Shown piece by piece: positions 55,214 through 64,000 of a stretch of 64,000 nucleotides of DNA; position 1 is the stretch's first letter; each line of letters opens with the position of its first letter. Origin of the DNA: Leuctra nigra. Lineage: Eukaryota > Arthropoda > Insecta > Plecoptera > Leuctridae. The DNA is taken from positions 16,024,316-16,088,315 of the forward strand of contig OW203768.1 of NCBI GenBank assembly GCA_934045905.1. The letters run 5' to 3'. The position numbers were made by a program, and so were the translations under genes. Under the pieces are notes generated by a model. The model ran no database searches, was not told the DNA's origin, and saw only the letters and a list, made by a program, of their open reading frames with translations.

Positions 55214-56503
55214 TTGAGCGAGCGTAGCGAGCGTCACCACGGTACTCTTATGGCACTTTCTCTGTGTGTTTTTTTTTTTTTGTGTGGTCACAGCTCAGGT
55301 CAAACCGCTTAAGCAATCGATCTGAAATTTTGTACACATACTAACGTACTCTATGCGGTCCCTGGGATCGTTTTTAAACGGGCTCCCGTGATTGGTTTAA
55401 ATTTAAAAAAAAATTATCTTTCGATTGGTTGCATCAATCAATTTGAAATTTGGCAAAAACATTGCAACCAACATTGTACCCAATCATAAAAAGTTTCAGC
55501 CAAATCCTCCTATTGGTTCAAATTTAAAACCATTTTTCATGTGATTTTTTACATTTAAACTAGAACAGATTGACCGATCAACTTGAAACTTCGCGTGGTC
55601 ATTGGTACCAACATTTTAGATATTTTTGCCAATTTTCAGTCTAATCTGTCGTTATTTTCAAAAGTTTTGTCATTTTAAGGTCATTTTATTCCATAATCTT
55701 GAAAAATGTATTCGAGAAAATAAGGAACACAACTGACCTCTGGTGGATTTTGTGGTACTAGGTAAATGGCGGCTATCAAGGGCGCATTTGCATAAATATA
55801 AATACAAATATTTGATATAGTTGTTTGTTATGGCCAAGAAAGTACTAAATTTTTAGCTAAATATCAATTTAAGTTGTTTTTTGTTTTTTCACTGCTTTAT
55901 GGAAACACAAAATGCTAAAATAAACAAATTAATATGTGGACCTGATAGTAGCCATCTTGCCAGAAGTGGCTCCATCACGTATCACTTATTTGTGGGAATA
56001 CTAAATTGTCATCCCTGCCTTCTTTAAGCTTCTGTTCCAAGGCAAGGCCTGTAGAGCAGCCAAGCTATCCACAATGTACAGTAAAATGAAAGCATTTTTG
56101 AGCTAGCGCATAAAATCGGATGCAGTACGAAGGCCAAATCCTCTAATTGGTTTTAGTTTAAATAATGTCTTCTGATTGGTCGACAATAAAAATGTTCACA
56201 TTAAGTTCAGATTTTGCATGGTGATCAAGACCAACTTAATATTAAATTTTACATATTGTAAGCCCAATCAGTCAAGTATTAATTGTAATTTTACGAGTTT
56301 AGAATGGGATGTTACAAGAGATTTCTGGAGAAGGTATGTAGGTAAGACTTCACGACACAATGGATCTGTTATTCATCCAGAGTATTATGGAGATTGAAAA
56401 ATTGCAGAGAAAATCGTCTTGTGCCGTGTCGTGCATCGTTACTATGGGGATGTTGCATGTTCTGTGCTCGCTCATCAACGCGTTACACTGAGCGTTTTCC
56501 TAG
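55214..56503 (+). mobile_element. Helitron-like element II, reference copy
   Basis: TTGAGCGAGCGTAGCGAGCG to CGCTCATCAACGCGTTACAC, TGAGCGTTTT and CCTAG, interrupted only by the 288-bp mariner MITE at 55711. It serves as the empty site that proves the TTAA insertion at 40565. No coding capacity. Confidence 0.8.
55711..55998. mobile_element. mariner-type MITE
   Basis: Inverted ends TTCGAGAAAATAAG and CTTATTTGTGGGAA with TA flanks (55709-55710, 55999-56000). The homologous site at about 40535 is empty (gaaaaatgtatactaaattg). Confidence 0.82.
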
Positions 56504-56594
56504 TATCTTACATTATACAACAATTATCCTTCCATCTAAAACCTCATACTAAGTCAGCACTTGTTCTTCTTCTCAAGCAGTTGTTTAAAAACAT

Positions 56595-56715
56595 GTGGCC
56601 AGCCTTGTTCCCCCACCACCACCATGTTCCCCCACTCCCCCAGCTGTGGTATATAACGTGACACCGGCCTTGTTCCCCCACTCCCCCAGCTGTGGTATAT
56701 AACGTGACACCCGCC
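56595..56715 (+). repeat. Promoter-proximal minisatellite, 2 units
   Basis: Two full CAGCTGTGGTATATAACGTG units before lectin D, the smallest of the four arrays. Confidence 0.88.
56696..56702 (+). promoter_or_regulatory. TATA box of lectin D
   Basis: TATATAA 43 bp before the ATG at 56739, same layout as the other copies. Confidence 0.55.
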
Positions 56716-56738
56716 CGCCTCTGACATCAAAGTGCGCC

Positions 56739-57205
56739 ATGTTTCTCCAGCTTGTAGTCGTGCTCCTCGGCGTCTGGATGCCGTTGGTTCGAAGCCAGGC
56801 GGGCTCGGAGTGCGTCGAGGATCGAACTCAAGCTATCTCGGTGGGGTTGAACGGCGCGCGAAATCTCACGGGGAGCTGGATCTCTGAAGTAGGTGCAACA
56901 ATATCTATGATCTGTCATAAAAGGAAAAAGTCTAAATTTCTTCTGGTTCAGAAGAACGTTGTTAGAACATGAAATTTTTGATGATATAGTCGGTATAGTA
57001 GTAGTCCACGTGTCGGTATAGTAGTAGTCCACGTATCGGTATAGTAGTAGTCCACGTGTCGGTATAGTAGTAGTCCACGTGTCGGTATGGTAGAAATGTG
57101 TAACCTGGAGCTAGTTTGTTATTTCAGAGTTGGGTATAGACACAAATCTACCATATCCAAAAAAATATTTTTGAGTTAATGATATAGAATTTCAATTTGG
57201 GTTTA
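56739..57205 (+). CDS. Lectin D exon 1 (partial gene)
   Basis: Exon 1 is 56739-56888 (50 codons) with the GTAGGT donor. It encodes the signal peptide, Cys25 and NLT as in the other copies; Val-to-Gly (VGLNGAR) is a visible difference. Intron 1 follows the paralogous copies until 57205, where a Helitron begins. Exon 2 and the rest are not found before 64000. They may lie beyond the 6.8 kb or more of nested insertions or be lost. A short run of four 'agtagtccacgtgtcggtat' repeats lies at 56995-57090. Confidence 0.7.
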
Positions 57206-57803
57206 TTGAGCGAGCGAAGCGAGCGTCTCCTTTTGGCTCTTTTGGCACGGACCTCTGTTTTTTTTTTTTTTTTTTTTTTTTTTGTCTGTTAATAGACGAT
57301 ATACAGGTCGCACCGTTTCACCTATCGATCTGAAATTTTGCACACATGTAAAACCAACCTTCTCTTCTCAACCCCATTCATTGGTTAAAATTTAAATAAA
57401 TATCTCCCGATAGGCTGAAAAATGAAAACTGTCTTCGATAATTCTGATCAAACTCATATTTTGGCTATACAGGTCAGAGTTTTTCTTTGATCGAGCTGAA
57501 ATTTTGCACACATGTAGAGACAACCTTCTCTGTTGAAGACTATAATTTTTTTGAAATCCATTCATTGGTTAAAATTTAAATAAATATCTCCTGATAGGCT
57601 GGAAAATGAAAACGGTCTTCGATATTTCAGATCAAACTCATATTTTGCATGATTATTAAGACCAACATTGTCTCTTATTTTACAAAATTTCATCCCAATC
57701 AGTTAAGAACGTATGAACTTATTAACATTTTTCATATCTGTCAGTAATGAAGTATCAAAATGAATGTTTTCCAGTGCCAGTTGAATTGCATCTGATTTGC
57801 TAT
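57206..57803 (+). mobile_element. Helitron-like element I, interrupted by Ty3 element
   Basis: Starts TTGAGCGAGCGAAGCGAGCG and follows subfamily I until 'tctgatttgctat', where the LTR of the Ty3 element begins. The continuation seen in other copies (gaaccaggtgcttagatg) must lie right of the window. Confidence 0.7.
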
Positions 57804-58400
57804 AGTATAGCCTCACCTGCGAAGATGAGGTGCCGGTGCTCACTGCGGCGCTGGGCCGTGGGTTGACAAAATTGGGAATTATATAGGGCGCCAGAAACTC
57901 AATCAGATCTTTGTAGCCTCAGGAGTTTCCACAAATATGCTACAGATCTTTGCTGGGGTTATCAAATAATATGTGTAACAGATAGATTCCAAAGCATGTA
58001 TTGGGTTTATTAAGAAGTCACGAGCACATGTTTAGGATACAATGTTAATCAATTGAAATTCAAATCCCACAACACTCTGCGGCCACTCGTTTGCTTGATA
58101 CTATGAAACACAATTTCCTCAATGTAATCTATGCAAACAAAAGTGAATATCAACTCGGATTGTTCTACTGTTCATGGATTAACTTTCCAGAAACACGTCT
58201 ATCTCCTAGCAGCTCCTTCTTCCTTCTCCTCGCACCGCCTTCCTTTTTCCTCACTTCCTCTTCAGTCTACTTCCTGTTCTCTCCTTCTGACATCTGGTGG
58301 GTAGACTCGCAACTTTCCTGCTTAGGTTATGATCTTCGAGCATAGATGGCAGTAGGGGTTACTAGTTCAGTACTGGCGGGATTATTTGAATTGCTACACA
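57804..58400 (-). repeat. 3' LTR of the Ty3 element
   Basis: About 597 bp, minus-strand ends TGTGTAGC and GCTATACT. The left boundary is fixed by the start of identity with 63018; the right one by the adjacent polypurine tract. Confidence 0.8.
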
Positions 58401-58467
58401 CCCTCCTCCTTTGAAGCGGAAACTTCATCTGAAGGTTTACGAGAGTCGGAAGTTGTTCTTGTATCGG

Positions 58468-61400
58468 CTACGTAGTTTCTCCGTTGACCTCGACGTCTCC
58501 GTTAGGGTCCGGTTTCAAGTCTTTGACATGCCAATGTCCCACTGGCTTGTGAGTTGTTGCATCAACGAGGTCATACACTAATGGTGACATCTTCTTTCGG
58601 ACGGTGCACTTTATATACTTGGGTCCTAGCTTGGCTGCATAGAACTTGGACGCATCCGAAAGTTTAAAGTTCTTTTTCCACACAGTGTCGCCTACATTGT
58701 ATTGGACCGGTCTTCTCCGGAGGTTGTACGCTGTTCGATTCTTTTCGTAAGCTTTAGCTAGATTACGTCGGACTTGTTGGTAGAGTTTCGGGAGTCCTGC
58801 GATCTGCTTCTCTAGGTCTTCGCGGCTTGGAATCTTAATGTCTTGCAAGTCAGTGGTATTGTTTGTATACCATGCCCCTGATAACACTATTTCACGTCCA
58901 AAGTTTAGAAAGTATGGTGAATGTGACGTAGCTTCATGCACAGCAGTCCTAATGGCACAACCAATCTCAGACATGTGTTCGTCCCACTTACGATGGTTCT
59001 CCTTGATGTATGATGCCATTGCAGTCACGATTACCCTGTTGACACGCTCCGTCGGATTCACTTGCGGATGGTAGAGTGCGTTGAACCATATCTTCTGCAC
59101 CTGGTACTTCTCAGCTAGATCTCGAAGCAGTCGACTGACGTACTGGACGCCGTTGTCGCAGACAATGTACTGGGGCACTCCGTAGGTCAGGAACACATCT
59201 TCTTCTAGGATCTTGGTGACGGCTTTCGCGGTCGCTGCACGTATCGGAAACAACAATGAAAACTTAGTGAAAATATCGGTAACTACTAGCAGGAATGTGT
59301 TTCCTTTACTTGATCTCGGAAATGGTCCCATGAGGTCGGTACTAATCATCTGCCAAGGTAGACTGACCTGTTTCTGCTTTCCCATCAAACCTGAAGGTGC
59401 TGAAGGTGGCGTCTTCTGTCGCAGACAAATCTCACATCTCCGTACATACCGCGCGATGTCGCTCCCCATCTTCGGCCAGTAATACAAGCTGCTGATTCTC
59501 TTCTTCGTCTTGAATATCCCCAAATGCGCTGCAGTGGGGTGGTCGTGACACTCCTGAAGGACTCTTTTCCGCGCTCCCTTTGGGACGACAATCTTCCAAT
59601 GATGTCGGCCAGCTGGATCGCCATACTCCTCTTCGACGTACTTGTATAGCTGCGTTCCATCTAGTCTCCATCCGGGTAGCGATTCGGGTTTCTCTGTCAC
59701 TTGTTGTAGCATCTTCTTGTACCAGTTGTCGCGCTCGCCTTCTTGGACTTCTATAACATCCACCATGGCTCTGGATAAGGCGTCGGGCACAACATGGTCC
59801 TTACCGGGTCGGTGTTCGAGAGTGTAGTCATACTGCTGAAGTTTCACAGCCCATCTCGCGAGTCTTCCTGTGGGATCTTTCAATCTGTTGAGCCACAAGA
59901 GAGAGTAATGGTCAGTGATAACTTTAAAATGAGTTCCTTCGATATACGGCCTGAACTTTTCGATAGCGAACACTACCGCTAAGCACTCTTTCTCGGATAC
60001 GGAGTAGTTTTTTTCAGCGTTGTTGAGTTTTCTACTCACGAATGCGATAGGCTGCTCGTCGTAACCTTCACCCTGGGTCAATACTGCACCAACTCCACGG
60101 TCTGACGCGTCCGCCTGAATCGTGAATGGTTTCGTATAGTCGGGGCAAGCAAGAACTGGTGCCGATATCAGTAGACTCTTGACTTTTCGGAATGCTTCTT
60201 CTGCTTCGGAGTCCCATTCGAATTTCTTGTTCTTTTTCGTCAGGTTGTGTAGAGGTGCACAGGTCGTTGAATGGTCTTGAATGAAACGTCGATACCATTG
60301 TGTTATCCCCAAGAATCTCTTCAGCTCGGTAACATTCTTCGGTGCTGGATAGTTCACAATCGCCTCAATCTTCTCAGGATTTGTCCGCAGGCCTTGCTGA
60401 TCTACGACATATCCCAAATAGTTCAAACTAGACCTGAAGAATTGACATTTTTCGTTGTTGACTGTCAACCCTGCTTCGTTGAGTCTTCGTAATACTTCAT
60501 TCAATACATTGATGTGCTCTTCAAATGTCGCTGTTACGATTATTATGTCGTCTAAGTAGGTAAAAACATTGGGCTCTAGTTGTGGTCCGAAAACTTGGTC
60601 CATCATGCTGGGTCTGAGCTGCATTATGTAAACCAAACGGAAGGACTTGGAACTGGAACAGGCCTCTGGTAGGAATAGCAAAAGCAGTTTTCTCTTTAGA
60701 CTCGGGAGTCAATTCAATTTGCCAAAACGCACTGCGGAGGTCTATTGAGCTTAGGTAACGAGCATCTCGGAGCTTGTCTAGTATACTAGAAACAAACGGC
60801 AATGGATATGCATCCCGTTTTGAAACCTGGTTTAACTTTCTACTATCTAGGCACAGCCTGAACTTGCCGTTTGCCTTAGGCACTAATAATACAGGAGAAC
60901 ACCAAGGACTTTCGGAAGGTCCTACAACTTTTAGCTCCAACATTTCATCTAATGCCTTGTTGTAATGTACTTGCATGATTGGAGAAACCGGGTAATGTCT
61001 CTGCTTGATTGGAAGTGCGTCGGCTGTATCGATACGGTGCTTGACGAGGTTGGTTCTCCCCAGTCCTCGCTGTGCTTGGGCTTCAAACTTCTTGATGACT
61101 TCCTGCAGTCTTCTAAGCTGGTCTTCATCAAGTTCTTCTCGCGCTTGGATCACCCTTATTTCTGCAACATCGATCACTTCTTCTGCCGTTCCTTCAATCC
61201 ACACTCCATTCAAAATATCTGGAATAATACCCCACGCTCTCCAAAAGTCAATACCAAAAATAATAGTTTGTCGTATAGAAGGAACAACAATTGCTTGAAT
61301 CGTCTGAAGTTGTCCGTTTAGCACTATAGGTAGGTTCATCAATCCTCTCACTGTCTGTGTTCTGTTGTCGGCAGTGACCACACTCCTCTGCACATTGTCC

Positions 61401-61708
61401 TCACTAAACTTCAATCCCATTTCGCTAAACAGTTTCTCGCCCGGGCCTCCAACTATAGTTCGGTTAGCACCAGAGTCTAACAGTCCAACTATGTCCTTTC
61501 CCAAGATTGAAACTTTTACAAATGGCCGATTATCATCATTTTTACAAAACAACAGATGTGAAACTTTATTGGGGTTACAAAACAAATTGACTCTTGTTAA
61601 CCATTCTTTCCACTCACCCGTCGAGGCTCTTCTTTGTAGGTTGCTGTTCGTGGTGTCCGTTATGCCTCTTTCCCGGACCCCACTCTTCCTTTTCCCGGAT
61701 GTTGGCAA
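58468..61708 (-). pseudogene. Ty3/gypsy pol (protease-RT-RNase H-integrase), one frameshift
   Basis: The first part (61708-60521) has the aspartic protease motif LLDSGANRTIVGG (Asp78 of the ORF) and the N-terminal RT blocks (RLCLDSRKLNQ, YLSSIDLRSAFWQIEL, LPFGLHNA). The second (from about 60640 to 58468) resumes in another frame with TYLDDIIIVT, the RT catalytic loop. It continues with RNase H (ADASDRGVGAVL, ITDHYSL), the integrase HHCC finger (H381/H386, C416/C419) and the DD35E core (D449, D509 in CDNG, E545), and a C-terminal GPY/F-like region. The gap is a small indel near 60640 just ahead of the catalytic loop, so no full-length polyprotein can be read. All other catalytic residues are present. 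It functions in cDNA synthesis and integration when intact. Confidence 0.9.
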
Positions 61709-62951
61709 TCTTCACACTCCGCACGCCTCTTGTCTGCCTTACCGCAGCCAAAGCAGAATAACCTCTTCTTTTCTCGGCATTGAAAATGACGGTGCCCTGG
61801 TCTACTGCAATTCCAACACGCTTGCTGGGTCGCCTGACTTCGGTTCTCCACTGTGTTTACTCGCAGAGTCCTTGGCGCGCTGTTATAGTAGGCTAAATCT
61901 GGTTCGAGAAGATCTTTAGTTGACGATGGTGGAGGTTTAAACTTTTGTACCTTGTATCGATTTTCTTCTAGTAGTCGACACAAATCTAAGAGTTGGCTGA
62001 CTGTCGCAATCGGGTGGAGCGCAAGTCGTTCACTATAATAAGGTAAAATGTTCTTCCTCAGGACTTTTAGCTTCTTCTCTTCAGAAGGTGGCTCCGGTAA
62101 CCTTGCCATCAGGTTCGTCATTGCAGCGATGTAAATTGCTATTTTCTCATCTGCGCCCTGCGTTCGTGACTTGATCTCCGTCCACAAGTTGTCCTGGTAG
62201 TCAAATGGTTGGAACTCCTTCCTCAAACTATCGGCCAATTCACTCCACGAATGTACTTTCTCGACGCTCTAAACCAAATTCGTGCGGATCCGTCGAACAG
62301 GTCAATCGCCGATGCCCACAAGTCGCTTCTCGAAATGTTTCTAGCCTCTCGAAGCTCCTCCACTCTCTCAAGAAAAGCATTCACACTCAAACCTCTCCCA
62401 TCTCCGGTAAAAGTAACTCCCCACTTCAGGACTGGTACACTCTTCGGTTTTGCTGCTTCTGGAGCTGGTCCACGAAGTGCGGCAAGACGGTCGGCTAACT
62501 GTTTCATCAAGATCTCTTCTTGTTCCTCTGTAGCTTCTGTATCTTCTGTTGACTGGCCTGACTTCTCTGACAACAATTCAAAAACCTTGAGCACTTTGGA
62601 GATTAATTCACTCTTACTTTCCCCCATCTCTGTGTCGGTCGGATTTATTCGCTCAAGCCGGCGCAATAGGTGGCCTAACCTCACATCAGCTCTTCTATAA
62701 TTAGGGTCACTTTTCCCACCTGATACTGAAGTCACCATCCCCTCCAGTTCGGTGGTTTTCGTGTTACAAATCTTCATCTCTTCAGTTGGATCAAGTGTAG
62801 TTAACGTGGGTCCAAGTGACTTGCCTGTTTTCTCCAGACGCAGAAGCGATGCCAGTGTCTTGTTCATTTCTGCTACCGTCGGCAGATTCACTACCCCTCG
62901 GATCTTGAGCTCGTACTCCACCTCGTCCCGAAGCAGCCGCTTGTAGTCCAT
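61660..62951 (-). pseudogene. Ty3/gypsy gag, one frameshift
   Basis: The first frame (62951-62223, from MDYKRLLRDEVEYEL) covers the matrix/capsid start and reaches ARIWFRASRK. The second (from about 62250 to 61660) continues with LADSLRKEFQPFDYQDNLW and ends with a CCHC knuckle CWNCSRPGHRHFQC and a second CFGCGKADKRRAEC. A one-base indel near 62250 separates them. It overlaps the start of pol by about 49 bases. It would form the particle and bind RNA if the frame were whole. A sequencing indel is possible given the young LTRs. Confidence 0.88.
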
Positions 62952-63017
62952 GTTTCGTTTCGTTTGTCGTAGTCGGTGTTGTAAGATCTTGTATCGGGTC
63001 CCACGTCGGGTGCCAAA

Positions 63018-63267
63018 AGTATAGCCTCACCTGCGAAGATGAGGTGCCGGTGCTCACTGCGGCGCTGGGCCGTGGGTTGACAAAATTGGGAATTATATAG
63101 GGCGCCAGAAACTCAATCAGATCTTTGTAGCCTCAGGAGTTTCCACAAATATGCTACAGATCTTTGCTGGGGTTATCAAATAATATGTGTAACAGATAGA
63201 TTCCAAAGCATGTATTGGGTTTATTAAGAAGTCACGAGCACATGTTTAGGAGACAATGTTAATCAAT
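63018..63267 (-). repeat. 5' LTR of the Ty3 element (inner 250 bp)
   Basis: Identical to 57804-58053 except for one base (about 63251). It breaks off at 63267 where a LINE begins; the rest of the LTR may resume to the right of the window. Confidence 0.85.
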
Positions 63268-64000
63268 GAAGATGAAGATGGAGTTGAAGATGGCGGTCGA
63301 AGATAGTGTTCCATCTAGTAGTGTACGAATTAGAATTAATAATAAGTGTGTTTCATGTAATAAAAAGGTTGCAAATGGTATCCTGTGCAACTGTTGTGAC
63401 AGGTGGGTTCATTTTAACTGTGGGGATGTAAAGACTGATGAACTAGAGAATGTAAAAAGAATGGAAACTTGGTATTGTAGGTTATGTTTACCGCGCGGTA
63501 AGTGTAACTGTGCGGATAAAGGCGGAGATGAAATGGAAGACCATCTAAAAGCCATAAATGAACTGCTACAAGCCACATACTGTGACATCAGACAATATGC
63601 GGAAGAAATGCACCGAAATTCAGTGCAAACAGGCAGTGAACTTGTTGGTTTAAGCCGTAATGTCGAAACATCTCTTAAAGAAATCACAAGTGAGACAACG
63701 CAGCGACTAGAAAGCACCGAACAGCGAATGCAACTAGTGAGTGAGCAGGTTGTCCTAATCACTGAACTCCAAGCAGTCCTCACCGAACAATTTAAGCAAC
63801 AGCAAGCACTATCAGATCTTCAAGCGAAGAAGGCTCCAGTCAGACCCGAGGAAGCTTCATCGAAGTCGGGAAAGTTGCGGAACAAAGATGTTCGGCACCC
63901 TGCTTCCCAGAATATACTACTCCTGGGCGATAGCCACATGAGAGACTGTAGGGAGCTACTAGAAGAGATACTCCCTGCATCAAGAATAAAGAGTAAGTTG
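63266..64000 (+). CDS. CR1-like LINE ORF1 (PHD finger, GDSH esterase start), partial
   Basis: An open frame of 245 codons runs from ATG 63266 (also in-frame ATGs at 63272, 63278 and 63290) to the window end. It starts MKMKMELKMAVEDS. A PHD-type C4HC3 finger follows: CVSC, LCNCCDRWVHFNC, then CRLC. A coiled coil comes next (about residues 95-180, ETSLKEITSETTQRLES), then ILLLGDSHMRD, the start of an SGNH/esterase-type domain. PHD plus esterase is the layout of CR1-clade ORF1 proteins, which bind RNA or assist retrotransposition. The first ATG lies exactly at the LTR break, so the 5' UTR is truncated or absent. Confidence 0.78.
   Translation, partial: MKMKMELKMAVEDSVPSSSVRIRINNKCVSCNKKVANGILCNCCDRWVHFNCGDVKTDELENVKRMETWYCRLCLPRGKCNCADKGGDEMEDHLKAINELLQATYCDIRQYAEEMHRNSVQTGSELVGLSRNVETSLKEITSETTQRLESTEQRMQLVSEQVVLITELQAVLTEQFKQQQALSDLQAKKAPVRPEEASSKSGKLRNKDVRHPASQNILLLGDSHMRDCRELLEEILPASRIKSKL

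Larger units (their letters stand above)
57804..63267 (-). mobile_element. Ty3/gypsy LTR retrotransposon, minus strand
   Basis: The minus-strand order is 5' LTR (63267-63018, interrupted), primer-binding-like TGGCACCCGACGTGGGAC directly after it, gag (62951-61660), pol (61708-58468), a polypurine stretch (aaaggaggaggg) and the 3' LTR (58400-57804). Shared LTR sequence is 250 bp with one mismatch. Both gag and pol carry a frameshift. It sits in a Helitron inside lectin D intron 1. Confidence 0.92.

Noticed and set aside
56727..57032. Antisense ORFs over lectin exon 1
   Set aside because: Mirror of the conserved exon 1; the sense strand has signal peptide, splice donor and promoter.
59213..61919. 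Several plus-strand ORFs of 90-184 codons across the Ty3 element
   Set aside because: Shadows of the minus-strand gag/pol, which carries all family motifs.
63409..63783. Minus-strand ORF of 124 codons
   Set aside because: Antisense to the LINE ORF1, whose PHD cysteines and GDSH motif are on the plus strand.

Overview
The window is insect-like nuclear DNA: AT-rich, with short exons, GT-AG introns that keep phase, AATAAA signals and very dense transposons. The only host gene family I can recognise is a secreted C-type lectin of the hemolymph LPS-binding-protein type, expanded in tandem. With the mix of hAT, Helitron-like, TTAA-target and Ty3 elements this suggests a hemipteran such as a planthopper. 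The species is inference only.

Layout. Position 1-1425 is a ~126-bp satellite that elsewhere lies just downstream of lectin genes, so another lectin probably ends left of the window. Lectin A (exons at 7160, 7940, 11113 and 16924; 237 aa) is intact. A 3' fragment of a second copy (17356-24473) has a frameshifted last exon. A 5' fragment (exons at 30963 and 32324) is cut just before exon 3. Lectin C (exons at 38649, 39290, 48500 and 49315; 247 aa) is intact. Lectin D shows only exon 1 (56739) before nested transposons. All four copies of exon 1 follow an array of ~46-bp units. Most units carry CAGCTG and TATATAA, and the last unit supplies the apparent core promoter. The arrays hold about 5, 18, 10 and 2 units.

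Mobile DNA fills introns and intergenic space. Paralogous empty sites inside the window fix many boundaries exactly. The main elements are: (1) a three-exon SWIM/MULE-like transposase element (12023-16592) nested in a hAT-type element (11828-16871) in intron 3 of lectin A; (2) a non-autonomous LTR retrotransposon with 1243-bp LTRs, gag and a second ORF but no reverse transcriptase (18465-24080); (3) a TTAA-flanked element (40565-44274) with a spliced gene of the Mutator-like (PF20700-type) family, whose exon 2 carries an in-frame 126-bp minisatellite, plus two apparent non-autonomous relatives (24742 and 35455); (4) a Ty3/gypsy element with frameshifted gag and pol on the minus strand (57804-63267), whose 5' LTR is interrupted by a CR1-like LINE; (5) many Helitron-like elements that begin TTGAGCGAGCG and end in a hairpin plus CTAG with no target duplication; (6) hAT, mariner, foldback and TAA/TTAA MITEs, and a 5S-rRNA-derived SINE.

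The lectins are probably immune or hemolymph recognition proteins. Everything else in the window is repeat biology acting on this tandem array.
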